Assembly: GCF_000369045.1 (NCBI RefSeq)
Contig: NZ_KB849786.1
Location: 851,906-915,905, forward strand
DNA length: 64,000 bases
Direction: 5' to 3'
DNA from: Acinetobacter pittii ATCC 19004 = CIP 70.29
GTDB taxonomy: Bacteria > Pseudomonadota > Gammaproteobacteria > Pseudomonadales > Moraxellaceae
The notes below the pieces were generated by a model. It had not been told where the DNA came from. It ran no database searches and worked only from the letters and a program-made list of their open reading frames with translations. The translations under genes were made by a program, and so were the position numbers. Within the stretch, counting starts at the first letter, position 1; each line of letters begins with the position of its first letter. Of this stretch, positions 7,794-17,321 are shown piece by piece.

Positions 7794-10529
7794 ATGCCTT
7801 CTAAAATTAAGTTTAAACAGTCAACTCTCTCACATTCTATGCATTTAATTTTAAAAATGCAGGGCATTCCTAAACTTATTTGTAGCAGCTTGTTGTTAAG
7901 CGTTTGCGTAACGCCAAGTTTTGCTCAAACTTCTGTTGAGAATAGTTCATCAACAACTTTAAACCAGACAGTATCTGAGGAGTCAACTGAACAGTCAGCT
8001 CAGGTTAATGAGCAATATACTGCTCCAGTTACAGATATCGCTACACTTGTAACCCAAGCTCAGCAGCAACAAGATAGCTTGGCTATATTGCAACAACAAG
8101 AACAATTTCCAAATCAAATTGATGAATTTAAGCCAATTACTCTTGATAACCTTGAAGATTTACCCGATATGCCTGTTGATCAAAATATGGCAAATGAAAT
8201 TTATAGGGTAGCGGAAGAAGCAAAGAATGAAGCACAGAACTTTCAAAATGGGACTCAGAAACTCCCCGAAGTTACTGTAAGCGATGCAACTCAATCTGAA
8301 TTAAATCAAATTAATCAGGCGCCAGTAAATATTGATCAGCTTATGCAAGAGATTAAGTCTGATAGTAAGATTGTAGTGGAAGCCAATGAGACTGGAAAAA
8401 CACTACCTGAATTGACACCAGAGGCCGAAGAACCGCCTGAGCAAGTTGGTTTCTTTAAGCGTATTTTAAATAAAGTACGTCCGCCACGTGCAATTCCGAT
8501 GGAACAAGTACCGCGTATTAGCGCAGAGGTAGAAGGTGCTTCAGATGTGTTGGCTAAAAATATTAAAGGTAAGCTTTCAACATTTACCCAAGAGTCATTT
8601 GAAGACTTCAATGCTGCTTTACCTCAGCTTAGAACATTAAGTAATCAGGCTGCTCAAGCTGTTGGCTACTATAATGCTGAGTTCCGATTTGAAAAATTAA
8701 GTCCGAGTCGTGTTCGTGTCAGAGTGACACCAAATGAACCAGTACGAATTAATGAGCAAAATATTGAGTTTACCGGTCCAGGCGAAAAGCAGCCGCAATT
8801 TCAGGTTATTCGTTTAGTTCCCGATCAAGATGTGGGTGATATCTTTAACCACGGTTTATATGAAACCACTAAAAGCCGTATTGTTGATGCCGCATCTAAT
8901 AATGGTTATTTTGATGCTTATTGGCGATTGCATGATGTAAAAGTAAGTCAGCCAGAAAATAAGGCCGATATCAATTTACGCTACGAGACTGGTGAGCGCT
9001 ATAAATTAGACAAGGTCGAGTTTCGTATGAGTGATCCTTCGAAACCTTTGCCATTAAACCAAAATATCTTAGAAAGTATGGCGCCTTGGAAAGAGGGTGA
9101 TGACTATGCCTTCTGGCGTGTAAATGTGCTCGCAAATAACCTAACCAACTCACGTTATTTCAATTACACCTTGGTTGATAGTATTAAACCAGACCCAATT
9201 GAAAAGCCACTTGAGCTACCACCAGATTTACAAGCTTTGGTGGATGAACAAAATATTGATGTTGATGAGTCTAATTTACTTTCACCAGAACAACGACAAC
9301 TTGCGAAAGCACGTCAATTAGCGACATCCAATAAAGAAGTTACGCAGAACGTAGTCGATGAAAAACAGTTTGCCGGAACACAAAATGCGAAACAGGCAGA
9401 GCCTCAAACTGCAATGTTGCAAAGCGCCGCAGCTCAGCATGATGAACAGGAAACTGAACAGGATCGTTTACAAGCTCAAGCACGTGAAACAAAAAGAATT
9501 CCAGTTATTGTGACTTTAAATGCTGACAAGCTAAATAGTTTGGAAACTGGTATTGGTTATGGAACCGATACGGGGGCGCGTTTACGTAGTCAATATCGCC
9601 GTTCTATCGTAAATAAATATGGTCATTCTTTTGATGCCAACTTAGAAGTTTCTGAAATTCGTCAATCGATTGATGGTCGATATAGTATTCCCTATAAACA
9701 TCCGTTAAATGACTATTTCAATATCGTTGGCGGTTATGAGCGTGAAACACGGGATGATATTGGTCCGGATGTAAGCCTGTTAACCGAATCTGCTGTTGTG
9801 GGCGGTGAGCGTATAATCAAACGTCCATTAGGTAATTGGCAGCATACTATTGGTGTTCGTTATCGTTTAGATCGTTTGACCCAAAAAGGTAATGTTGATA
9901 TTTCTGAATTACCAGATGCTTTTAAAACAGCTGCATCTGAGCAAGAAGCATTATTGTTTAGTTATGAAACATCTAAAACCTCAAGTAATACACGTTTAAA
10001 CCCAACAAAAGCTTTTAAACAAACTTATAAATTAGAATTAGGCAGTGAGAGTTTACTCTCAGATGCCAATATGGCGATTGCGAGTGCAGGCTGGAGATTT
10101 ATTTATTCTCTAGGTAAAAATGATGATCACCAATTTGTTGGAAGATCTGACCTTAGTTATATTTTTACAGATGACTTTGACAAAGTTCCATACAATCTTA
10201 GATTCTTTACGGGTGGTGACCAAACGATTCGTGGATTTGACTATAAAAGTCTTTCTCCAGAAGTAGATGGATATAAAATTGGGGGCCAAGCTTTAGCTGT
10301 AGGTTCTTTAGAATATAACTATCAGTTCAAAGATGGATGGCGAGCAGCTGTTTTCTCTGACTTTGGTAATGCTTACGATAAAGATTTCAGTAATCCAGCA
10401 GCTTATAGTGTTGGGGTCGGAATTCGCTGGAAGTCTCCAATTGGGCCAATCCGTTTAGATGTCGCTTCGGGTATTTCAGATGAGAACCATCCGATTCGTT
10501 TACATTTCTTTATAGGCCCACAACTTTAA
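7794..10529 (+). CDS. tamA: Outer-membrane assembly factor TamA (BamA family)
   Basis: Omp85-family beta-barrel protein that works with TamB in assembly of outer-membrane proteins and in phospholipid transport. The signal peptide ends around PSFA (residue 44). Residues 45-220 form a long Gln/Glu-rich, probably disordered segment absent from E. coli TamA (about 577 residues; this one has 911). POTRA-like domains follow at about 240-480, interrupted by a second low-complexity insert at about 500-580 (rich in Gln, Ala, Glu). The 16-strand barrel fills the C-terminus and includes the conserved loop motif GGDQTIRGFDY and the terminal beta-signal HFFIGPQL. tamB begins 26 bases after the stop, so they are one operon. 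Confidence 0.95.
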   Translation: MPSKIKFKQSTLSHSMHLILKMQGIPKLICSSLLLSVCVTPSFAQTSVENSSSTTLNQTVSEESTEQSAQVNEQYTAPVTDIATLVTQAQQQQDSLAILQQQEQFPNQIDEFKPITLDNLEDLPDMPVDQNMANEIYRVAEEAKNEAQNFQNGTQKLPEVTVSDATQSELNQINQAPVNIDQLMQEIKSDSKIVVEANETGKTLPELTPEAEEPPEQVGFFKRILNKVRPPRAIPMEQVPRISAEVEGASDVLAKNIKGKLSTFTQESFEDFNAALPQLRTLSNQAAQAVGYYNAEFRFEKLSPSRVRVRVTPNEPVRINEQNIEFTGPGEKQPQFQVIRLVPDQDVGDIFNHGLYETTKSRIVDAASNNGYFDAYWRLHDVKVSQPENKADINLRYETGERYKLDKVEFRMSDPSKPLPLNQNILESMAPWKEGDDYAFWRVNVLANNLTNSRYFNYTLVDSIKPDPIEKPLELPPDLQALVDEQNIDVDESNLLSPEQRQLAKARQLATSNKEVTQNVVDEKQFAGTQNAKQAEPQTAMLQSAAAQHDEQETEQDRLQAQARETKRIPVIVTLNADKLNSLETGIGYGTDTGARLRSQYRRSIVNKYGHSFDANLEVSEIRQSIDGRYSIPYKHPLNDYFNIVGGYERETRDDIGPDVSLLTESAVVGGERIIKRPLGNWQHTIGVRYRLDRLTQKGNVDISELPDAFKTAASEQEALLFSYETSKTSSNTRLNPTKAFKQTYKLELGSESLLSDANMAIASAGWRFIYSLGKNDDHQFVGRSDLSYIFTDDFDKVPYNLRFFTGGDQTIRGFDYKSLSPEVDGYKIGGQALAVGSLEYNYQFKDGWRAAVFSDFGNAYDKDFSNPAAYSVGVGIRWKSPIGPIRLDVASGISDENHPIRLHFFIGPQL

Positions 10530-10555
10530 AAATAAAATTTTATTAGGTTTATTTT

Positions 10556-13500
10556 ATGGCGGAAGTAGAACAGCAGCCCACTTCGGCACCAAGCTCTCCT
10601 AAGAAGAAGCGTCGCATTTTGCGTAGCTTCTTGCTGACGATATTGATCATATTGTTATTATTGGCTTCTTCGTTAGTCATCATGATGTCAACGGATCGCG
10701 GAAGCCGTTTTTTATTAGATCGAGTTTTAGAAGCTCAGAAAATAATTAAATATGAATATGAAGGCGGCAACTTATTGCGAGGCATTATTCTCAAAAATGT
10801 GTTGGTGCAATTAAAAGATGTCGATGTTTCATTAGATCGAGCTGATGTAGGCTTAGGATGGCGTTCTTTATTATTAGAAAAAGAAGTGCATTTAAGCCAT
10901 GCAGATGTACGCAACTTACGTATTATTAATAAAACTCCGCCCTCTGGTAAACCGTTTGAATTTAAACCAATCAAGTTACCCTTTGTTTTACGCGTAGATG
11001 AAGGTGATGTTGATCATTTAGAAATTAAGTTGGCAACCTCAGATGTAAGTTTTCATGACGTTCATTTGCAGGATGCACTTTGGTCAGAGACCAAACTGGA
11101 ATTTGAAAAATCTAGTATGGATATGGGCTATCTTTCAGTCCATAACGCAACAGGTAAAATGGATTTCAGTGGTAAATATCCATTAGATGCCACAGCAGAT
11201 TTAAGAATCCCATCTTTAAAAAGTCTAAATATTCAAAATATTAAAGTGGCTGCTCGGGGAAGTTTAGATACTATAAAAGCTGGGGTTGCAACAACCACTC
11301 CCGATCTATTAACAGGTTGGGTAATATTGCATCCTGTTCGCGATGAAGTTCCAATGCAAGGTGAACTATTATTAAAAAACTATCATTTACCTTTGCTACA
11401 AGAACAAAAACTATTTGCAAAAAATGGTGTGATTAAGTTTCAAGGTGATATTAAACAGCTTAATTTGGCACTTGATACAGATTTAAAGGGTGAGAATTTA
11501 CCTGAAGGTCAGTACAACGCTTTAATGAATACTGATTTAGTTCATCAGCTTAATATTACCGATTTTAATGGCCAAGTTATGAAAGGTGCCGTTAATCTTA
11601 AAGGTCTGGTGAATTGGAAAGATCATGTGACTTGGGACATCAAAGGTCGTTTAGATCGCATTAATCCTAAAGACAAAGCGATTCCTCAGGTGGTTCAAGA
11701 CTTCTTACCGCCAAGTTTAGATGCTGCTATTGCTTCAACTGGTTCTTTGGAAAAAGGCACAGAAGTATTTGCTAACGTTGATTTTGACCGTTATGAGTCT
11801 TGGAAACTCAAGCTTAATCAGGCGCCTGAAAAAAATAATAAACCTCAACCAATGCTCATGAATGTGGCGTGGGCGAATATAGACCGTGCAATGCCTTATA
11901 TTGGATGGTTAAGTAGTGATAATGGTCAAGTCGATTTAACATTACGTGACGGTCAACAAGATATTAAGGTTGCTACAAAAGTATATCAGCATGAAAAAAC
12001 TTTATTGCCAGCAGGACAATATCTAGCCAACCTGAATGTTAAAGATAATATCTTAAATGTGCCTAATTTTAGTTTTGCTGCTGAAAAAGGTAGCTTAACA
12101 GGTCAGGCTAAAGTTTTATTACCTACTGAAAAACGTCAGCTGGCTTGGAATGCTTTATTAAATGCAAACGATTTTAATCCGCAAAGTATTCAAGCAGCAG
12201 CGCCAGTTAATCTGTTAAACGGTTCGATTAAGGCAAATGGTTTCGCTAAACCAAACCAGCAAATTATTCAGTTTGAGAAAATTGATTTAACTGGTCGATT
12301 GGCTCAAGCAGGTCAAGAAACTGTAAGTTTAGGTGGAAAAAGTACAGCAGCATTATTATTTCATGATGTTAAAGCTGGTGGCGGCTTTAAAGGCTTTGCG
12401 GTTAATTATGACGGGTCTTTAAAAGCCTTAAAACAGGCAAATGGTTTGTTGAAGTTTTCTATAGCGGGCACGCCAGATTTTATTCGAATTAGCCAGTTAC
12501 AACATGATGGTGTGGCTGGAAAAATCTATGCTACTGGTTCTGTCAATTTAAAAGACCGCATTGCATGGGATATTAATAGTTCATTAGTACGCTTTAAGCC
12601 TCAATATTTTGCCTCAACTGTTAAAGGTGAAATTTCAGGAAATCTGAAAACTCAAGGGGTTTGGTCTGATCACTTGAAGCGAATTAATATTCAGCAATTG
12701 AATCTTGCAGGCTTTTTAAATAATAAACCTGTTCGGGGTAAGGGTAATCTATCTCTATTGATGGATTCCAATCAAAATGGCTTTTTACCTCAGCAATTTG
12801 AAGCAAATAACTTATTTTTAGTGTATGGACAGAACCAGCTACAAGCTACTGGCAATGCACAAAATCTAAAAATTAAGCTGAATGCGCCAGCACTCTACGA
12901 GTTATATCCGGGACTGCGTGGTCGAGCTTATGGTGATTTGAATGTTCAATCACAACCACGTTTAAAAGCAACAGCCAATATTGCCGTAGATAATTTTGCT
13001 TTTAATACACTCGTAAGTGTGAAGAGATTGAGTATTCAGGGTGAGCTTCCAACATCGGAAACAACACCGACTCAATTAACCGCAAAATTAAATAATCTGC
13101 GTAGCGGAAATAGAGAAATCCAGTCCGCTGAAGTGAATTTGACAGGAACAAGAAAAGCACATTTATTAAAAGTACTTGGCAATAATAGTGTTTCCAAGTT
13201 CTATGTTCAGCTGGCAGGCGGGTTTAACCAAAAGAATGATTGGTTAGGTCAAATTCAGAAAGGAAGTTTTGATTCACGACGAATTCGTCTGGCACAAAAT
13301 CAAAATGCTCCAGTAATTTTTTCTTCTGCGAAATCTGAGCTATATGTGGGCCAACATTGCTGGCAAAGTACCAATAGTCAGCTCTGTTTTGATCAGCCTG
13401 TAAGAGTGAGTAAAGCACGAGGGAATATTTCCTTTGTAACTCAGAACATGGACTTAAGTGATTTCGCGGCATTTATGCCAGAAGGCTTAGCGATGACTGG

Positions 13501-15064
13501 ACAATTAAATGGTTACGCTAAGGCATCGTGGGTAAATGGCGGTAATCCAAAACTTGATGCGCGTTTAATTACGCGTAAAGGTGAAATCGGTTTAGCTGCT
13601 GAAGATCCACAAGATCCTGCAACGACTTTGGCTTATGATGAGTTAGGGGTAATTGCAAAAAGTGTATCAGAGGGTCTGTTATTTCGTGTTGATGTGAAAA
13701 CACCAGATATTGGTACGGGTTACGCGAACGTTATTATCAACCCATTCCAGTCATCAATGCCAATGCATGGTGAAGTGGCCTTTAATGATGTTCAATTAAA
13801 AGTCTTGAAACCATTTATTCAAGATGTTCGCTCAATGAGTGGGACGTTAGCCTTGGCTGGTAAAGTCAACGGTACATTAACTCAACCTCAATTTACTGGT
13901 GAAATGCGCCTGAAGAATGGTGCGATCAGCATGATTTCTCTGCCAGTGAATCTAACCAATGTGCAGGTGTATTCATCAATTCGTCAGGATATGGCAACAA
14001 TTGATGGAGCGTTTAATAGTGGGCAAGGTGTAGGCTTGCTTAAAGGTAGTTTTGAGTGGAAAGATGCGCCGCGCCTTCAATTAAATCTGAAAGGTGATAA
14101 TTTACTGGTACGTCAAGCGCCATTAATTACAGCAATTGCCAACCCGAATCTGACACTTGATATGTATCCTTTTGATAAGCGTTTAAGCTTAAAAGGATCA
14201 GTAGATGTTCCTCGTGCACGTATTTCAATGCCAGAAACGACTGTTCCAATTATTAATACTTCATCAGATGTTCGCATTGTGCGCCAAGGTCAAGATCCAC
14301 TTGCAATTTTACGGGCCGCTAAACCTTGGGATATTCGAGCTGATATTTCTGTTAATATTGGAAAACAAGTTATCTTCCAAGGCTTTAACAGTAATATTCC
14401 ATTAGTTGGTCGTCTAAACTTAAGCCAACGTGGTTATGAAACTGCAATGAGAGCTAATGGAGCGATTGGTGTCAGCCAAAAAGTGAAAATTGAAGCTTAT
14501 GGACAAAGTCTAGACTTGAACCGAGCAATTGCCCGTTTTAATGGACCATTGGCTAACCCGACTTTAGATATCGATGCGAACAAAAATGTTCAGGGAAGCA
14601 TGGTTGGCGTACGTGTTACGGGTACTGCGACATCACCAAACATTCAGGTTTATAACGATGCAGGTCTATCTGAGCAAGAAGCATTGAACGCGCTCGTTAC
14701 GGGTCGTATTAATGAAGGTTCGAGTGGCTTGAGTAATGCAGAAGGTTTTAAATCTGATGTAAACAACACCATTGCTGCTGCGGGTATTAGTATGGGCTTG
14801 GGTGGTACACGTGCTTTAACTAACCAGATTGGACGTACGTTTGGTTTGAGCGGTTTAGCTTTAGATGCACAAGGTACAGGTGATGATACGCAAGTGAGTT
14901 TAACGGGTTATATCACACCAGATCTGTTTATTCGCTATGGTGTTGGAGTGTTTACTCCTGTAAACAAACTCACTTTACGTTATCAAATGAATCGACGTTT
15001 ATATTTAGAAGCAAGTCAATCTCTAGAAAGAGCAATCGATCTTTTCTACAACTGGCGCTTTTAG
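10556..15064 (+). CDS. tamB: Translocation/assembly module protein TamB
   Basis: Very large (1502 residues) AsmA-like bridge protein, anchored in the inner membrane by one span at about 24-48 and running through the periplasm to TamA. After the anchor the chain is a long series of beta-strand repeats forming the hydrophobic groove expected of lipid-transport bridges. The C-terminal DUF490 domain is recognisable from the NALVTGR region onward and ends in a barrel-like pattern, YRLYLEASQSLERAIDLFYNW in part. Length exceeds E. coli TamB (1259). There is no frameshift or internal stop. Confidence 0.95.
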   Translation: MAEVEQQPTSAPSSPKKKRRILRSFLLTILIILLLLASSLVIMMSTDRGSRFLLDRVLEAQKIIKYEYEGGNLLRGIILKNVLVQLKDVDVSLDRADVGLGWRSLLLEKEVHLSHADVRNLRIINKTPPSGKPFEFKPIKLPFVLRVDEGDVDHLEIKLATSDVSFHDVHLQDALWSETKLEFEKSSMDMGYLSVHNATGKMDFSGKYPLDATADLRIPSLKSLNIQNIKVAARGSLDTIKAGVATTTPDLLTGWVILHPVRDEVPMQGELLLKNYHLPLLQEQKLFAKNGVIKFQGDIKQLNLALDTDLKGENLPEGQYNALMNTDLVHQLNITDFNGQVMKGAVNLKGLVNWKDHVTWDIKGRLDRINPKDKAIPQVVQDFLPPSLDAAIASTGSLEKGTEVFANVDFDRYESWKLKLNQAPEKNNKPQPMLMNVAWANIDRAMPYIGWLSSDNGQVDLTLRDGQQDIKVATKVYQHEKTLLPAGQYLANLNVKDNILNVPNFSFAAEKGSLTGQAKVLLPTEKRQLAWNALLNANDFNPQSIQAAAPVNLLNGSIKANGFAKPNQQIIQFEKIDLTGRLAQAGQETVSLGGKSTAALLFHDVKAGGGFKGFAVNYDGSLKALKQANGLLKFSIAGTPDFIRISQLQHDGVAGKIYATGSVNLKDRIAWDINSSLVRFKPQYFASTVKGEISGNLKTQGVWSDHLKRINIQQLNLAGFLNNKPVRGKGNLSLLMDSNQNGFLPQQFEANNLFLVYGQNQLQATGNAQNLKIKLNAPALYELYPGLRGRAYGDLNVQSQPRLKATANIAVDNFAFNTLVSVKRLSIQGELPTSETTPTQLTAKLNNLRSGNREIQSAEVNLTGTRKAHLLKVLGNNSVSKFYVQLAGGFNQKNDWLGQIQKGSFDSRRIRLAQNQNAPVIFSSAKSELYVGQHCWQSTNSQLCFDQPVRVSKARGNISFVTQNMDLSDFAAFMPEGLAMTGQLNGYAKASWVNGGNPKLDARLITRKGEIGLAAEDPQDPATTLAYDELGVIAKSVSEGLLFRVDVKTPDIGTGYANVIINPFQSSMPMHGEVAFNDVQLKVLKPFIQDVRSMSGTLALAGKVNGTLTQPQFTGEMRLKNGAISMISLPVNLTNVQVYSSIRQDMATIDGAFNSGQGVGLLKGSFEWKDAPRLQLNLKGDNLLVRQAPLITAIANPNLTLDMYPFDKRLSLKGSVDVPRARISMPETTVPIINTSSDVRIVRQGQDPLAILRAAKPWDIRADISVNIGKQVIFQGFNSNIPLVGRLNLSQRGYETAMRANGAIGVSQKVKIEAYGQSLDLNRAIARFNGPLANPTLDIDANKNVQGSMVGVRVTGTATSPNIQVYNDAGLSEQEALNALVTGRINEGSSGLSNAEGFKSDVNNTIAAAGISMGLGGTRALTNQIGRTFGLSGLALDAQGTGDDTQVSLTGYITPDLFIRYGVGVFTPVNKLTLRYQMNRRLYLEASQSLERAIDLFYNWRF

Positions 15065-15091
15065 TTAGTTGAAACTAATAATGAATGAATT

Positions 15092-15118
15092 AAGAGCTCA
15101 CTATTGTGGGCTTTTAAT
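15092..15118 (+). terminator. Terminator of tamAB
   Basis: Stem AGCTCAC / GTGGGCT (one G-T pair) with loop TATT, then TTTTAATTT, starting 28 bases after the tamB stop. Confidence 0.7.
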
Positions 15119-15335
15119 TTAATAACGTCTTCATAACATTTAAAAAAGTTGAGTGTTTATCATCTAAAGTATCGCTTCTCTTAAGAGTAAAGAAGCCTTG
15201 GATAGGTATTGGTTAAAGAAAATTCACTTGAAAATTGCTGTTTTATAAATTAGTTTTCAGAAACATTAAATGAAATTAGATTGATATACCTTGTTGATAA
15301 ATGCAAATAAGGTGGTTTTTTTCAAGGATATAGTA

Positions 15336-16571
15336 GTGAATATAGATACTTATGTTGAAATTAAAAATGGCAAGGAAAACGATATCAACGTTAAATATCG
15401 TGGCCTAATTCAAAAATTAACAGCAACATTGTCATTGACGCTCTTGTCATTTGGATGGTGCTCCACCGTAAATGCTGCACAACAACAAATTGCTTTAGTA
15501 GGAACATGGACATCAATTCCTAATGCACCGCTTGCGCAAAAACCAAAACAAGCCAGTGAAGGTTTGTACCAGCTTCAAGTGAATAAGGATGGAACTTTAA
15601 CTCCTGTTAAAGTGCTGAAAATGAAAAGTCCTTCTTGGATTGTGAAATCGAAAGATGGTCGTTTTGCATATACCACTAATGAAGAAAACGAAGGTGCGGT
15701 GACTGCATTATCTATTCAAAACGGAAAGGTGGAAGTGTTGAACACTGTGGATAGTCATGGTGGACATCCAACACATGCAACAATCAGTTTAGATGGTAAG
15801 TTCCTGTTTGTATCGAACTATTCTGCATTCGATAAAGGCCGTGGTGGTGTGGCTGTTTTGCCAATTTTACCAAATGGCCATTTGGGTGAAAAAGTACAAA
15901 ATATAGTTTTTGAGGAAGGTTCTGGCCACGTTAAAGGTCGCCTAGAAAGTGGTCATGCTCATTCGACAACTTTCAGTCCAGATGGTAAGTATTTATATGC
16001 TAGCGATCTTGGAAATGACAAAGTCTATACATTTCATTATAACCCGAACAAGGCTCAGCCACTTGAAGCGGATACTAACCGCGATGTAACTTTTACGCAT
16101 GGTTCTGGCCCGCGTCATATGGTCTTTTCACCAAATGGTAAACATGCGTATGTTACCGCAGAAATGCGAAGTGAAATTGTGACATTTAACGTGCAAGATG
16201 GTCATTTGAAAAAAGTGGCTGAGCTAAAACTAATCCACGAGGATAAAACACCTGAATTTAAGAGTGCGAGTGGAATTATCCTTAGCCCAAATGGTAAATA
16301 TGTGATTGCTGCCAATCGAGGTGCAGACAACAAACTTTTAGTATTTAAAATCCAACAGAATGGATTGCTAGCTAAGCCAGTTGCTTATAAAGCGAATGGT
16401 ATTGAACCACGTGCCTTCTCATTTGATGCATCTGGTAAATATCTATATGTAACCAATGTTTATAGTAACAATATTAGTTTATTCCGTTTTGATGCAAAAA
16501 ATGGCACCTTAAAACCAGCTGGCGATGCAGCAAAAATATCAACACCTACGGATATTAAATTCTTTAATTAA
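15336..16571 (+). CDS. Secreted lactonase-like beta-propeller protein
   Basis: Seven-bladed propeller of the 6-phosphogluconolactonase (Pgl/YbhE) type. Blade repeats recur as SPDGKYLYASDLGNDKVYTF and GPRHMVFSPNGKHAYVTAE, with the conserved HxH-like pocket residues GHAHSTTFS. A hydrophobic stretch followed by STVNAA looks like a signal peptide, so the protein is probably periplasmic, unlike cytosolic Pgl; a role in the pentose phosphate pathway is therefore doubtful. I chose GTG 15336 because AAGGA lies 7 bases upstream; TTG 15291 is the only longer option. An out-of-frame ATG at 15352 opens a signal-like peptide that stops after 18 codons, so a frameshift at the 5' end is possible. Confidence 0.75.
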   Translation: MNIDTYVEIKNGKENDINVKYRGLIQKLTATLSLTLLSFGWCSTVNAAQQQIALVGTWTSIPNAPLAQKPKQASEGLYQLQVNKDGTLTPVKVLKMKSPSWIVKSKDGRFAYTTNEENEGAVTALSIQNGKVEVLNTVDSHGGHPTHATISLDGKFLFVSNYSAFDKGRGGVAVLPILPNGHLGEKVQNIVFEEGSGHVKGRLESGHAHSTTFSPDGKYLYASDLGNDKVYTFHYNPNKAQPLEADTNRDVTFTHGSGPRHMVFSPNGKHAYVTAEMRSEIVTFNVQDGHLKKVAELKLIHEDKTPEFKSASGIILSPNGKYVIAANRGADNKLLVFKIQQNGLLAKPVAYKANGIEPRAFSFDASGKYLYVTNVYSNNISLFRFDAKNGTLKPAGDAAKISTPTDIKFFN

Positions 16572-16613
16572 TCCAAAACATGAAACAGGCATGTCTAATG
16601 CTTAATACAAAAG

Positions 16614-16640
16614 ACCGAGATTTTTTGATCTCGGTTTTTT
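16614..16640 (+). terminator. Terminator after the lactonase-like gene
   Basis: Stem ACCGAGAT (16614-16621) / ATCTCGGT (16628-16635) followed by a run of six T. Confidence 0.85.
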
Positions 16641-16705
16641 ATAGCAGTTTTGGCAAAAACGATGATTTTCCGTATGATATGGACAGCAATAATTAGTGTA
16701 GTGAA

Positions 16706-17068
16706 ATGATGAAAAAGATTTTATTGATTGCAATGAGTTTGCTCTTTGTGGGTTGTTCAGAAAAGAAACCATTAACACCAGAAGAGCAGTGGCATGGCTT
16801 TTGTACTAGCGTAGGAAATGCTGCAAGAAGTATTGTTTTTGATCGTCAGCAAGCAATTGAAAAAACGCAGGCAGTTGAGCATGCAAATAAGATTGAAGAT
16901 GAGATAACTAAAAAATTCATTCTTAATGTTATTGAAAAAGTTTATGCAATTCCAAAAGAAGAACTGACAAAAGATCCTCAAGCAATCCAAGAAAAAGTTA
17001 GAAAGCAAATGATGAATGAATGTTTGGCAACCCCTCATGACAAAATGCCAAAATATAAATCATTCTAA
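16706..17068 (+). CDS. Small lipoprotein of unknown function
   Basis: A 120-residue protein with a lipoprotein signal peptide: a Met-Met-Lys-Lys start, a hydrophobic core LLIAMSLLFVG, then Cys17 as the lipid-bearing residue. The mature part is mainly charged helix with two further Cys (HGFCTS and NECLA). I do not recognise a family. It has its own promoter region after the upstream terminator and is followed by the acnB leader. Confidence 0.75.
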   Translation: MMKKILLIAMSLLFVGCSEKKPLTPEEQWHGFCTSVGNAARSIVFDRQQAIEKTQAVEHANKIEDEITKKFILNVIEKVYAIPKEELTKDPQAIQEKVRKQMMNECLATPHDKMPKYKSF

Positions 17069-17252
17069 TTGTGGATGAGGTTATTGAATTTTCATCTGGC
17101 TGAAGCTCTTTTTGCTTAAAAATAGCTCAATTTTACCCAATATGCTCATTATTTGAACATAGGTATTTAGATACAAAATAATGGGCATCACGGAGAAACA
17201 CCCCGCGCTCATTAACTTTTACCTTGAACTCTAGTAAACTTTTGTAGTCCAT

Positions 17253-17299
17253 ATTACTTGTGAAGCTTTTAAGAAAGCTGGAATTTGCAAGTAATTTTT
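17253..17299 (+). promoter_or_regulatory. Structured acnB leader with terminator-like hairpin
   Basis: In the leader of acnB an outer stem ATTACTTG (17253-17260) / CAAGTAAT (17288-17295) encloses an inner perfect stem AGCTTT (17264-17269) / AAAGCT (17274-17279), and the outer stem runs straight into a T-tract. The structure ends about 8 bases before the Shine-Dalgarno sequence. It could be an attenuator or a protein-binding hairpin; this is inference from folding by eye. Confidence 0.45.
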
Positions 17300-17321
17300 C
17301 AAAAAAAGAGGAATGAACACC

